Assembly (NCBI GenBank): GCA_025330725.1
Contig: JAIWND010000004.1
Location: forward strand, 1,302,001 to 1,366,000
DNA length: 64,000 nucleotides
Source: Chlamydoabsidia padenii
Lineage: Eukaryota > Mucoromycota > Mucoromycetes > Mucorales > Cunninghamellaceae
Direction: 5' to 3'
A program made the position numbers and the translations under genes. Positions within the stretch are counted from its first letter, which is position 1. Each line of letters begins with the position of its first letter. Below are positions 11,539-25,795 of this stretch, one piece after another. The notes beneath the pieces were generated by a model. It was not told the origin of the DNA. It made no database searches and was given only the letters and a program-made list of their open reading frames with translations.

Positions 11539-12197
11539 TCAAAATGGAGATCGTTCGAAATCAGAATGTAAATGGAAAACAGGGAAAGTCTTTTGATTTT
11601 CGGCTGCTGCCAAAGCGACTGCAGAGAAAGTTCGACATGATAATTGATCTATATAAAGTAAGGAGAGTTAGTCGATTAGAATATTTTAGATGATGATGAT
11701 GTTGATGATCGCTTACCCATCATGCTCGGCATTTCCTTCTTTTTTGAGTTTCTAAACAGAGATGGACAGCTTATTTGTTTTATCAGTACTGGTGAAGAGT
11801 GATGATACTGATGATCTGCCAAAGACATGGGAGGAGGAGGAGGAGATACAGATGAAGTAGACGAAGGTGGAGATGATGAAGACCAAGATGAGGCAGATGA
11901 TTGGTGGTACGAGTGTTGATAACGTGTATCTAAAATGGGTTTAGATGAGTATTTTGATGATAATCGCTTTCTTCGACTGGGACGATGTATGCATTCAATT
12001 CGATTTGATGCACAAAAGGCACAAGGTTGACCGCCATCACATTTCGTTTTCCGACGCCGGCAGGTTTCGCAGGCAGATCCCGAGCTTAAACGGCGAGGCA
12101 CATGCTGCATAGTGCCTGTGCTCTTGGATCGAAAAAGAGAAAGATGATTATTATGATGAATAACCGAAGGTGGAGGTGACAATTGCTCAGAAGTCAT
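11539..12197 (-). CDS. Short Zn2Cys6 (fungal C6) transcription factor
   Basis: Encodes about 196 residues from exons 11717-12197 and 11539-11648. Residues ~43-69 form the zinc cluster CETCRRRKTKC-DGGQP-CAFC-ASNRIEC, spacing CX2CX6CX5CX2CX6C, followed by a basic HRPSRRKRLSSK patch. The rest is Ser- and Pro-rich and disordered; there is no fungal-specific TF domain, so this is a mini C6 protein. The 68-nt intron (donor GTAAGC, branch CTAAC, acceptor TATAG) replaces a short read-through tail (KRSSTSSSSKIF) with 36 residues that include SAVALAAAEN. Both ends are open; the spliced form is favoured by the branch site. The target is unknown. Confidence 0.75.
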
Positions 12198-13378
12198 AGA
12201 ATGGTGTTTATAGGGTTAACAAAATGAACGGTGTGGTAGAAAAGGCAAAAAGAAAAGAAAAAAGAGTCGGGGTTTGAAATAAAAAAAAAGGTACGAAAAA
12301 TGGAGAAATGGTGTTTAAAGAAGGAAAAAGAAAAAAAAAAAAGACAAAGACAAAGACAAAAAAAAAAAAAAGAAGGAAGAAAAAAGAAGTAGAAAGAGAA
12401 AGAGAGACAGTTTATGATAAGAAAAAGTGGATTCCTTTATAAAGGGTGAAAAGTAAAAAGCAGCATAGAATCATCATGTGGCAAAAAAGTTCACTAAAAC
12501 GTGGTTCCGATCAAACAAGGATTGTCTTATTGAAAACATATAACATCATCATCATCATCACCAAAATTAAAAAAGGACTCGAAACTTCCGGTTTAATGAG
12601 AAATAGGGAGAGAGAGAGAGAGAGGGGGGGGGTAGTTGATGGATCGACGTTTAATTTGCCGCCTGCTGCTAGAGGTTGATTTATCGATCTTCACCCATAC
12701 ATTGGCTGAAAACGTGGTTTGCGACTGAACCAAAGGTACCCCACGTTTTTTTAGTTTGAAGCTTAAATAGAATGCACTTCATCTATCAAATGGATTATCA
12801 TAGAGTCTTCAAGCGGTCGGGATTAACCACGTTTTCATTGGTGGTCAAGCAGTCGGGGTTTGATTACCCCTGAGTTTCATTAAAGCGAGCCCACATACAC
12901 ATAAAAGAGTGGATCGACTACGTTTCAATTGTCAACTAATATCACTCTATGTCTATTTCATACACTTGAACCCCTTCATTTTAGTTTGCATTAACAGAAT
13001 CGGAAGAGATTACGAAAAATGGTATGTAACTTTCTATTCTTCTTTTTCCATTTTCCAGTAAATATCAAAACAAAAGTCAACAAAAAAACCTTTTTTTATT
13101 GTTCTCCAAAGTAAAACAAATGTTACAAACAAGGTGTTACCATCATCATTATTATCACAATTATCACCGATACCATGCAATCATCATCACCACAACAGAG
13201 TATTTTATTGTTTCGTTAGTAAAAAGGGAATGATATATATATATATATATAAATATAGACTATGGTTGAGGGAAGACATACAATGGTTTTATGGGAAGTG
13301 GTACAAATATAATACACAATAGATTTTAAATAAGGTGGGAAAAAAGAGAGTGGATAGGAGGAAGGGAGGGGGGAGTAA
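12198..13378. other. Intergenic between the Zn2Cys6 gene and the promethin-like 3' end
   Basis: The 5' flank of the Zn2Cys6 gene is purine-rich with several A runs. From about 12700 to 13010 there are repeated CCACGTTTT and CGGTCGGGATTAACCACG / CAGTCGGGGTTTGATTACC segments (near 12815 and 12855), an imperfect direct repeat. (TA)n occurs near 13232. No gene was resolved. Confidence 0.35.
12267..12279 (+). promoter_or_regulatory. TCGGGGTTTGAAA promoter element (Zn2Cys6 gene)
   Basis: Variant of the recurring element 70 bp upstream of the minus-strand start codon at 12197. Confidence 0.45.
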
Positions 13379-13911
13379 CTATTTCCTATTGGGATATATA
13401 ACAAGATCATCAGTATCACTACTATCACCACCGCTGTCATCTTCTTTATGTTGATTAGATACAAAGGATGTTGTTACAAAGATATACGCTTGATAAGTCA
13501 AGACCAATACAACAGCCATACCAAAGGATCCAATCAAAAAAGGTAAGAGCACAAAGAATGCTATCGTACCAATAAATAACCAGACGCCACCCGCGATAAA
13601 AAATATAAAGGAAGACAGACACGTACAAAACAAGAGGAAGATACCAAAAGGAATAAAGGATAAGCTAAGGAATATATACACCAATATACGGAATTCCATA
13701 CTATAGTGTTTATATAGTTAAACAAGTTTCATTAGAGCAGATCTTTTCTTAGTATTCATACTCGTACTTACTATTGCCAAAGCTGAATCACTACATCTTT
13801 CAAGACAAGCCAATAGTCAGAAGCCAACGTAGTGAGTGTTTTCTTGTATTGTTCACATGTTTCCAAAACACTATGATCTTGTCGTGATTGTTTACTGTAT
13901 TCAACGGTCAT
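13379..13911 (-). CDS. Promethin/LDAF1-like lipid-droplet protein
   Basis: 153 residues from exons 13772-13911 and 13379-13700, joined by a clean GTAAGT...TATAG intron. Residues ~1-47 are a polar helical N-terminus (LETCEQYKKTLTTLASDYW). Then come two long hydrophobic stretches: residues ~53-84 (LVYIFLSLSFIPFGIFLLFC...) and ~86-123 (GGVWLFIGTIAFFVLLPFL...). They are followed by an acidic tail, EDDSGGDSSDTDD. The hydrophobic double hairpin with LSFIPFGIFLLF resembles promethin/TMEM159 and yeast Ldo proteins, which work with seipin in lipid-droplet formation at the ER. The match is by eye, so it could be another small hairpin membrane protein. Divergent from the DYRK kinase gene. Confidence 0.7.
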
Positions 13912-14547
13912 TGTTCAAAAGTATCGGGAAGAAAGAAAAAAAAAAAGGATTTGAATTTTCCCGCACTATTTGATAAAATGCTTTTGTCGGGTTTTGAAAT
14001 TCCCATGGGGAAGAGTGTGTAGCAGATGATCGATATTTAGTGGGTGAGTAAGATTGACATTAGATAGAATACTCGAGTCATTTGAAATATACCTATTTTG
14101 TATTATTTAAAGTGTAGATAGTAATGTGATAATAATCATATAGTACTGTATGTACATAGTTTAACTATATACACTTTTATTAAATGCTGTCTTTTGCAGA
14201 ATCTTGGTTTTTCGTTGGATTTTGAACCCCGCCCTCTTTCCTTTTTGTTTCTCTCTTTCTTTTTCTTTTTTTCTTCTTTCTCTTTCGCTTTACATTCTCT
14301 ATTTTACTTGGTTACTATTTATTATCACCACCATCTCTCCTATATAGACTCTCCTGTAGTTCTTTATTTTGGCATTCTTTAGCCTCCTCTTTTTATTCTT
14401 TTGTCCTTGCGATTTGGAAACAGGTAAAACCCATAGAATGAAAAGAAAACATTAGTGTATGACACAACCTTGTTGGATCACATTTTTATAAACTGATATT
14501 ATCCTTGTTTTTACTAACGACTTTATTCAACTTTTAGAAAAGATATC
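13912..14547. other. Divergent promoter region, promethin-like / DYRK kinase
   Basis: Carries TTTTCCCGC (near 13956) and TCGGGTTTTGAAA for the promethin-like gene. TTTTGAACCCCGC (14220-14232) lies before a pyrimidine-rich leader for the kinase. A probable 5' UTR intron for the kinase spans 14424-14537 (CAG|GTAAAA ... CTTTTAG), which would put the element close to the transcription start although it is 316 bp from the ATG. Confidence 0.45.
13987..13999 (+). promoter_or_regulatory. TCGGGTTTTGAAA promoter element (promethin-like gene)
   Basis: Variant of the recurring element 76 bp upstream of the minus-strand ATG at 13911. Confidence 0.45.
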
Positions 14548-17786
<3,239 letters not shown>

Positions 17787-18290
17787 TCTCTCTTTGGCTA
17801 GTGTAGAAATTTAGTTGTAGAAATAGCTTTTATATATACTCCTATTAATACTTTTTACTACTATTCTTTTTAACTTTTTTTAATCTTGTATATCTTCATC
17901 TTTACACATAATAAATTCATTTTGATAAAGTCTTTACTCAAAGCGGGGGTCGAAAATACATACCTTTTGGGCACATTGGTGTAATGGATCATCCATGTTA
18001 AACTGTTTGGGAAGGAACAATAGTGGCACTTTGATACACTAAAACAAATCATTATGCATGGCAAGACATGACGACCTCCTCTCTCACTCTTTTTATGGAT
18101 TTGTATCAAAGTATAAAAATAAAACGCATGCTGTTTGTCAATGATATCTTTTTTCATACAGATGCAGCTTTGGGGGTGTGAAGCGGGATTTTAATTTAGA
18201 AAAAAAAAACCTCGACCTCAACTTCCGGGTTTTTTTTTTGTTTTTGCTTCTTTCTTTCTTTCTTACATTAATCTATATATACCAACCAAA
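17787..18290. other. Intergenic, kinase 3' UTR and RPC34 promoter
   Basis: Holds AATAAA-type signals near 17910, a minus-strand frame without domains, and the RPC34 upstream element. No further gene seen. Confidence 0.45.
18183..18195 (+). promoter_or_regulatory. GCGGGATTTTAAT promoter element (RPC34)
   Basis: Sense-orientation variant of the recurring element, 108 bp before the RPC34 ATG. Confidence 0.45.
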
Positions 18291-19624
18291 ATGGATGTTG
18301 CCCCAGGAACAACAGACAGCAGCAATCCTCATGGCCTTTCCAATGACGAATGGGCTTATTACCAGTTTGTGAAAAACAGTGGCAAGGTAGGATACACATC
18401 TTCCTCCTTCCTTCAAACTTGACGATTGATCTGTTTTTTTTTTTTTTTATTGTTTTTTAATGTAGGGTGTCAAATTTGATGAACGACCTCAAGACATGGA
18501 GATGAATACTGCTATGCAAGCCTTGAACATTCTATTGAAGAAGGTAATCAACAAAGAATAGACCAACTTGTATACTCACTTTGTTTTACAGAATGCATTG
18601 GAAGTGATCCAGCTTAATGGGGAAAACATGGTACGAGCCATTGATCTACGGGATGCTGAAAAGTAAGTCAACAACAAGTAAACGAACGATCATGATTAAC
18701 AATATGTGTTCTCTCTGTTTTTATTTGAATAGGGCAAGCCGTTTGAACGATGAACAACGTATTGTGTATAATGCTATCCGAGCTTCCGGTGGGGATGGTA
18801 TCTGGACCAAAGATTTGAAAAAGAAGACCAACTTGCACACCATTGTACTAAATAGAACTCTGAAAACACTCGAACAAAAACAGGAAATCAAATCTGTCAA
18901 ACATGTCAAGGTAAAATGGATGAAAAAAATAATAATAATAAGAGTATATGAATTGTATATAACTTTCTTTTTTTGTTGTAGTATCCGACACGCAAGATAT
19001 ACATGTTGTTTGATACGACTCCATCAAGCGAAGTGACTGGTGGTGCATGGTATACAGATCAAGAATTGGATACAGATTTTATCGACAGTTTGAAGGCGGC
19101 ATGCTTCAAATACATTCTGGGAAGAGTAAGTTGGTCCAAAAAAAAAAGTAGTGTATGTGTGGGTGATCATCTATTCTAACCGTCTTTATAAATGTATAAT
19201 ATAGAGTTTCCCTCGGAACGAAACGGCCCGTGATGCAGTTTATGGTGCCGACTATGAACATTACCCCACAGCAAGCGAAGTACGACGGTTTATCACAGAA
19301 TCAAGAATCTCCTCTATTGATTTATCGGTCAAGGATATCGGCAGTTTATTAGATGTATTGGTGTATGATGGTGAAGTGGAAAAACGATTGCCTTATATGG
19401 GTGGAATGGAAGAACTCAGCGATGATGAAGACGACGGGGCTCTGGGCGAAGAACATGGTATTCAATGGATTTACAAGGCATCAAGGAAGACTCGATCTCA
19501 TCTCCCAACTGAAGCCTTGACTGAAACTCCTTGTGGTCGATGCTCCGTTTTTACTTTTTGCAAAGAAGATGGTCCCATCTCACCCTTCTCTTGTGAATAT
19601 TTTAAAGATTGGTTAGATTGGTAA
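18291..19624 (+). CDS. RPC34: DNA-directed RNA polymerase III subunit C34 (RPC6)
   Basis: Subunit of the RNA polymerase III initiation trimer (C82/C34/C31) that contacts Brf1 and helps open tRNA and 5S promoters. Six exons (18291-18386, 18466-18543, 18592-18662, 18733-18910, 18982-19125, 19205-19624) encode 328 residues, close to the family norm. Tandem winged helices are apparent: LNDEQRIVYNAIRASGGDGI and TKDLKKKTNLHTIVLNRTLK lie in WH2. The C-terminus has CGRC-x5-C-x10-C (PCGRCSVFTFC...FSCEYF), matching the cysteine motif that binds an Fe-S cluster in human RPC39. An acidic loop (LSDDEDDGALGEE) precedes it. The stop lies 143 bp from a convergent small gene. Confidence 0.95.
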
Positions 19625-19767
19625 ACTACAGACCTCTCTCTTTCCCTATTTTTATATATATATATATTTTAGTTTATACATCATTAGTTATAGTCATCAT
19701 CATCATTTATACTACATTCACTTGTATACAATAAAGCTTTTTTATGTTGTTGTTTTAATTTGACTGT

Positions 19768-20007
19768 TTATTTAACTCTATGGCTGACTTTGTGGGGTGA
19801 TTGTCTTTTTACTATGTCTTCTTCAGAAGCATTTACAAAAGTGGGTATGGTTTCTACTTCTTGACCTTCGTCGGGAACAGTGGGGGTGGCAATCTTGGTG
19901 ACATCATGTTCACCTTCTCTAAAAGTACCTCCGAGATGCTGTAGTGCGACCATCCTATCTTTTCCAGTTGGTGCTGGGTTGATTGAAGGAGCAGTGGTGG
20001 TGTCCAT
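19768..20007 (-). CDS. Small hydrophilic protein, unknown
   Basis: Intronless frame of 79 residues starting MDTTTAPSINPAPTG and ending SPHKVSHRVK. It is acidic in the middle (PDEGQEVETIP, NASEEDIVKR), without signal peptide, membrane segment or known domain. Support comes from context: codon choice resembles neighbours, an AATAAAG signal faces it downstream, and a GCGGGGTTTTAA element lies 100 bp upstream. It could be a short disordered or stress-type protein. No function is assigned. Confidence 0.5.
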   Translation of the reverse strand: MDTTTAPSINPAPTGKDRMVALQHLGGTFREGEHDVTKIATPTVPDEGQEVETIPTFVNASEEDIVKRQSPHKVSHRVK

Positions 20008-20106
20008 TTTTTCAAGATTTGCTTATATGAGGGAAAGAAGAAAAAGAGATGAGGACAAGTGAATACTTGATCACGATCGTTCATGCAACGGTGGGGGGGG
20101 GGTAAA

Positions 20107-20118
20107 GCGGGGTTTTAA
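20107..20118 (+). promoter_or_regulatory. GCGGGGTTTTAA promoter element (19768-20007 gene)
   Basis: Variant of the recurring element 100 bp upstream of the minus-strand ATG at 20007; a run of eight or more G precedes it. Confidence 0.4.
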
Positions 20119-20448
20119 TTACCACGAACAAGGGAGTTTTTTTTTTTTGCATGAATGTCTTCCTCGGGACAATGAAAGATAAAACGTTTCACTTGTAAGT
20201 AGGTGCTTGTGTTACTTTTCGTTATCACTATCTTGTATGGCTGCTTACTATGAAAAAGACTACCTCTCTGAACAGTACTGGGAGAGGACGCAGATTTCTT
20301 ATGGTACAGAGAACATTCTAGTGAATGGGATTAGTCGCCAGTTAAATATGATGATGAATCATCCGATTACATACTTCTTTGTGAGAGGATGGGTGTGAAA
20401 TGATGGGGGAGCACACGCTTACCGCTTTGTACAGTCAGAGCTTAGTCA

Positions 20449-20461
20449 TTTCAAATCCCGC
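20449..20461 (-). promoter_or_regulatory. TTTCAAATCCCGC promoter element (20522 gene)
   Basis: Exact reverse complement of GCGGGATTTGAAA ending 61 bp before the ATG of the reductase gene, followed by a T-rich leader. Confidence 0.5.
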
Positions 20462-20521
20462 CATCGAGGCTGATTTAACGTCGCTCTGACAAATCTTAAT
20501 TTTTTTTTTTTGCAACATAAA

Positions 20522-21946
20522 ATGTTATCTTCTTTCCGCTCTTCTCTTCGTATTCCCACCACACGTCCTACTTCTTCTTTATTATACAAATCCACTTTTA
20601 CTACTTTTACTAAACCTACCATGTCTAAAAACATTCTCAACTGGGCTTCCAAGGATGGTGAATTCCGTCGTCAAACTTCCTCCTTCCGAGACTTTGTATC
20701 TGCTGATGCGACTGCCACTTTTGCTGCTGAACCGTAAGTTGGAAACAAAAACCAAAAAACTGGGGTAATGAAAAGGTATAGTGGTGGATGACTAATTGTT
20801 TTGTGGGATATAGTGACCGATACCATCTTTATGTGTCATACGCCTGTCCTTGGGCTCACAGAGCTATTGCTTTACGTGCTTTGAAAGGATTGGACTCTTT
20901 GATTGGTTTATCCGTGGTTGATTACTTCCTTGGTGAAAAAGGATGGTAAAGTAAAAAATGACAACACTGTTATCATCAAATCGATAATGAAAACTAAAAC
21001 CCTCTTCTCCTTAGGAAATTCTCGACTGAAGAAGAATGTCCTGGTGCTATTCCCGATACTGTGAACAATGCAACACATATTCGGGATTTATACTTCAAGG
21101 CTAATCCTGACTATCAAGGCAGATTCACTGTCCCTGTCTTGTGGGATAAGAAACTTAATACCATTGGTAAGAGGGGGGGGGGAAAATAGGAATGAAGAGG
21201 ATGGGCAATAGACTAACTAGAGTTTTTTTTTTTTGGTATCTAGTAAACAATGAAAGCTCTGAAATCATTCGTATGTTTAACACTGCTTTCAATGATTACC
21301 TCCCCGAAGACAAGAAGGCTCTCAACTTTTATCCTGAATCTCTTCAAAAGGAAATCGATGAATGGAATACACCAATCTATGATAATGTGAACAATGGGGT
21401 ATACAAATCTGGTTTTGCCACTACTCAACAAGCTTGTAAGTAGCTGCTCTCTCTCTTTCTTTTGGTCAAATACTTATCTAACATTTCCCTCTTCTCTCCC
21501 TTTTATATGATCCATTCACTAGATGAAAACAATGTGTACAATGTCTTTACTTGGTTGGATAAGATTGAAAAACATTTGGAATCAACTGATTATCTAGTGG
21601 CAAACACACTCACTGAAGCAGATCTTCGTTTATGGACCACTGTCATTCGGTAAGTCATCACTCATTACTCCCTATTCTTTCTTTCTTTTTTGCTTTTAAC
21701 TAACCCTTTGGTTATAATAGATTTGATCCCGTTTACTTTGGTCACTTCAAGTGTAACATCAAAGGAATTGAAAAGGATTATCCCAACATCTTGGAATGGG
21801 CACGTCGTATCTATCAATTACCCGGTGTGGCTGCTACTGTTAACATGGATCATATCAAGAAGCATTACTACATGTCTCATTTGCAAATTAATCCTACTGG
21901 TGTTGTCCCTGTCGGCAATGGTCCTGATCTCTCCATCCCTATCTAG
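20522..21946 (+). CDS. ECM4: Glutathionyl-hydroquinone reductase (Ecm4/Gto, xi-class GST)
   Basis: Six exons (20522-20733, 20814-20945, 21015-21166, 21244-21435, 21523-21649, 21721-21946) encode 346 residues. These enzymes reduce glutathionyl-hydroquinones with glutathione through a cysteine. The active-site motif CPWAHR is at ~82-87, after the RYHLYVSYA strand. Further xi-class marks are VPVLWDKK, VNNESSEIIRMFN, and the C-terminal domain with LTEADLRLW and FGHFKCN. The first 33 residues are rich in Ser, Thr, Arg and Tyr and free of acidic residues, like a mitochondrial presequence. A second in-frame ATG at 20621 (M34) starts the conserved part, so two isoforms are possible. Confidence 0.93.
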
Positions 21947-22059
21947 GTTAACTGTATATACATCATCTTTTTATAATTAAAAAAAAAATGCCTTTATTGA
22001 TATAACACACACATACTATTTAAAAAAAAGGGGGGGTAATGCAACTCTATCTTTAAAAA

Positions 22060-22071
22060 GCGGGGTTTAAA
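22060..22071 (+). promoter_or_regulatory. GCGGGGTTTAAA promoter element (22150 gene)
   Basis: Sense-orientation variant, 79 bp upstream of the ATG of the secreted/membrane protein. Confidence 0.4.
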
Positions 22072-22149
22072 TATTACACATGACCCTGCCCGAAAAAAAT
22101 AAAACTGCTCTTTTTTTTTTTAACTCCTTTCTTCTCTTTATGATCCACT

Positions 22150-23790
22150 ATGCTACATCAATTAGTGGTTGTTTTTTATATACTACTATCTTTTGTTGTA
22201 GCACAAAACACTGACTTTGATATTACTATTGATCACTTTGAAACCCACGCTGAACTTGATAAAGGTAATGTCTTTAAGAAAAAGAAAAAACATGTACTGA
22301 TGACTCATTTTGTTGCTAGATCTAGACCCTCTGTTTACTGTGGAATACAAAAAGTGGTATAAAGTAGTGACAAATCATGCCGTCAATCAAAAGTATGCTC
22401 TCGTTTGTTGTGGTGAAGGATCAACTGACTTGGATCACGAACACTACGATGCAGTTATTAACATTCCTGTAAAGACGGTGGGTGTAAACGGGGCATTCAA
22501 TGTACTTCCTTTTATTGACGTAAGTGACTCATACCTGAAATGACTCACTGATCTATCTAACCTATCTATCTATCTTGACTAGTTGTTGCATCTTCAAGAC
22601 ACGGTGGCATTCATCAATGGGTACGAAAATGTCACCTCTCCTTGTTATGCAAACGTCACGAAACAACAAGGTACGTCTGATATTGTATTCGTAGCAACTG
22701 ACGGTGCCACTGCTGGGAAAAACAGTATTGTGTTTTCCGCTAATGATAACCAATTGACTCCCCTTGCGGTAAGTAGTAAAATACAAAAACAAGATAGTAT
22801 ACTCAATGGGCACTTTTTTATTTATTTAATTGACTGTATGTATATAGAAAGCGGAATGGTTATTATACCTATCCTTCTTTTTCGACAAGGAAAAAGAAGC
22901 AATGAATATACTTGATACGATAAAACAAGAATACAACTGTCATGCATCCAACCTTGCCACCACATCAAAACGACCTTCTATTGCTTGGACATTTTATCAA
23001 CAAGGTGAATGGTACATGTATCATGAACCTTACTTCCAACAACTATTAAAGGATTCAGGTAAGACATCTTTTTAATCATTCAACATAACTAACGATGCAT
23101 CTTCTTTTAAAACGGTAGGATCTCAATTGGTGATTCCTTCGGTACCTCTTCAATTCCATAAAGATATTCATAATGCAGATATGGTAATCGATCAAACGGA
23201 TTTGGCAAAGGATTTAGGTGATGGTGATTCTACTTATCAAGATTGGCTTGGAGCTGGGAAGTTTGAACCTGGAACAGTCAGTTTTGATCAAGCTTTTATA
23301 CATCATAATGCCTTGTATCGTGTGGATGGACTGACAGATGAAAAAGGATTTCTTGATTGGACTCAGCGTGCAGCTGCACGACCTGATCTTGCTTTAACAG
23401 GTACTATACTGTACAGTATATATAAAGATGATTAACCAACTTTGTTTTTATTTTTATTTTTTACTATTATTAGATATGATTCATCTCAGTTATCCACTCT
23501 ATGATCGATCTTATAAATATGTTTGGTTACGAAACTTTGCTAAAATGGATCATGTTAAAACACTATCATCAACCACTTACTCTTGCACCAACAACCCCTT
23601 GGATTCAATCACATCTTGTACTCTACAAAAAAATCTTTTTGGTGAATCAAGTTCTTCCTTCCGCCATCCTGGGAACGTTGGTATTATTCTTGGTATTCTG
23701 GTCACCACTGGTTTCATCATTTGTGGTGTGCTCTTTTATAGAAACCGACGTCAAGTCAAGCCTGAATACTTTCCCCTTGATAATTTTTAA
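22150..23790 (+). CDS. Secreted, membrane-anchored protein with periplasmic-binding-protein-like ectodomain
   Basis: Six exons (22150-22264, 22320-22519, 22583-22768, 22848-23058, 23119-23400, 23474-23790) give 436 residues. Residues 1-18 are a signal peptide (LVVVFYILLSFVVAQ). The ectodomain has HFETHAELDKG, YKKWYKVVTN, YALVCCGEGST, a repeated aromatic/charged pattern and NVT glycosylation sites. A single C-terminal helix (VGIILGILVTTGFIICGVLFY) is followed by basic RNRRQVKPEYF, giving a type I topology. The strand pattern (YKVVTN...YALVCCG; TVAFINGYENV; EWLLYLSFFFDKE) recalls the TroA/helical-backbone substrate-binding fold annotated on some fungal surface proteins; this is a visual impression. 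Metal or siderophore capture would be a guess. Confidence 0.75.
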
Positions 23791-24439
23791 TTTTGATGTT
23801 GTCATTAGATTTGTAGTATTAGCTTCCCCATCTCTTTTTATAATTGTATTAATAAAACATATTCATTATTTGTGACATTCTGTTGGGTTGTTGTCTTGAT
23901 TCTCACTCTTCTATATATTTGGGCCCTATTGCTTTTAGCCGGCCACTATTTGACAAGACCTTCTTATGTGGCCATAATGCATATCGATTTGACAAGAAGT
24001 CTCCCCTTTTTGTTAAACTATTCGTAACCAATCATCATCAATGTCTCTCACTCACCTATTTTTTATGGGGAGGAGGGGTCGGCACCTTTTCCCCCACCGC
24101 TCTCCCATCCTGATTTTATTTTGAAAACCCGACAATGCAAAAACTCTAGTGTGTGTTGAAACTTAGTTTGGACAAGTCAAAATTCAAAAGGCGGATTTTA
24201 AAAATGAATCCAAAGTGGGTACAAAAAAAAAAAAAAAAAGTCTTCTTTCCCCTCTTCCTTTTTCTTTTTTCTTTCCCAATTCTCTTTCCAACTTTACTCG
24301 CTCCTCTTGAACATTCTTCTTTTTAAAATGGCGAAGTTATGATTATACTGTATCACTAACAATGGATTATAATCCCTACTGGTCTCAAGCCATTCAACTG
24401 TGCGAATCCTAATAACGAACGAACCTTCCCACCACTGGT
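23791..24439. other. Intergenic, no gene seen
   Basis: Tail-to-tail gap. AATAAAAC signal near 23850. A GGCGGATTTTAAA element-like site occurs near 24190, then an A16 run and a pyrimidine tract resembling a promoter, but no convincing gene follows. Confidence 0.35.
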
Positions 24440-24680
24440 CTTCTTCACAATCGGTAACTGATTTTGTGGTAATGGGCTGTGTTTAACTGATGATGGCCGA
24501 CTCTCAACTGGAACTCATTGAACTGGATCTCGACGTGGCAAAGGTAAAAAAAAAAAAAAAAAAAAAAAGAAGCAGCAGTAGGCACGAAAAGAAAGGTGTG
24601 GTAGCGGATACTGTCTCTTTCTTCTTGGATGAACACCTTTAGCAAGACCCTGATACTAATACCTTTGTTTCTCTTCTTTG
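24440..24680 (-). repeat. Repeat pair S, copy 2
   Basis: Inverted relative of 5935-6160, interrupted by a 24-nt A run. On the minus strand it can encode QEERDSIRYHTFLFVP, close to the copy 1 peptide. On the plus strand an alternative short frame starts at 24491 (MADSQLELIELDLDVAK) and reaches a GTAAAA donor. Neither is convincing as a functional gene. Confidence 0.4.
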
Positions 24681-25619
24681 TTTATTATTGTGTAGGTATG
24701 TATCTGTTTGGGGGATCAAGTAGGTGGGATGAACTTGAATGACTACACCAACTGTATACAACTCACTCAACAAGATCAGTAATTGCGTGGGAGACTAATT
24801 ACTCCCCCCTTCACAAATAATGTCGCTCTTTATGCCCCTGGGTGGTCCTCTTTTGTTTTGGGCTCTATTTTGATAAGAATAACCATGGGTGTACAAGAGT
24901 ATGATATACTAAAACATGTTGACTTTTTTTTTATTTATGCTCATTCCATTAGTGTTGTCTGTTTCTATGATCAACATAAACAATGATTGGTATGGCTTGA
25001 TTGGGTGGAAAGGGGGATCTTAGTAATTTGCGGTATTGATATGACTATCTTCTCATCAGCTGTGTGGTCAATGCTTGCGATTTTTTATAAAAGGTACCCA
25101 GAACCAGCGACTGTAACCTATAATGCTTTTTACGAAATCGAATGGATATCAGCATTGGAATTGGATGGATCTCTTTTCTTTTGTGTGTGTGTACTCTTTT
25201 GCTTGTTCTGACTGTGGAAAAATTGGTCAAATCATAACATGATACCCTGAATCGCAACCCATCTTTTACCGAAACCCCCTTTAAATGTTGGTTCTCAAAT
25301 CAAATGCAGTGGCCTTGACAGGTAAAGAACAAAAGAGGATTCAGGAATGGTGATCTACAGGAAATCGTTTAATGATGGCTAAACATATCTTGATAGGTAC
25401 CCTTTGACCAATGGTATCCAAACTCATCTTCATCCTTATCTTTTTAATCTCTCAAGCGATTACCACTTGGTGGTGGCCTTAACTTGATGATAGCCATTTT
25501 TAGTGATTGTAGTATATTAGATTAGATTTTGCTTTGTTTAAACGAACACAATAATAAATCATCTTTTTTAAAACATGCCTCTCTTGTCTTTTTTGAAAAA
25601 GAGCACCATTTTAATATTT
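24681..25619. other. Intergenic, possible decayed coding remnants
   Basis: After a TGTAG acceptor near 24694 a short open stretch (VGGMNLNDYTN) stops at 24782, and later frames (24783-25211) are broken and without domains. It could be a dead gene. An AATAAATC signal occurs near 25550. Confidence 0.25.
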
Positions 25620-25718
25620 AAAATCCCGTTTCTTGTTTGCATGAATCGGGCGTCGTTATTTCACCCCAAATTGACTTTTGTCTATATAGATGGATATAGT
25701 GGTTGTTTTACCCTGACT

Positions 25719-25795
<77 letters not shown>

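Noticed and set aside
24445..24645. Minus-strand 66-codon frame as a gene
   Set aside because: It spans a 24-nt A run and belongs to repeat pair S.
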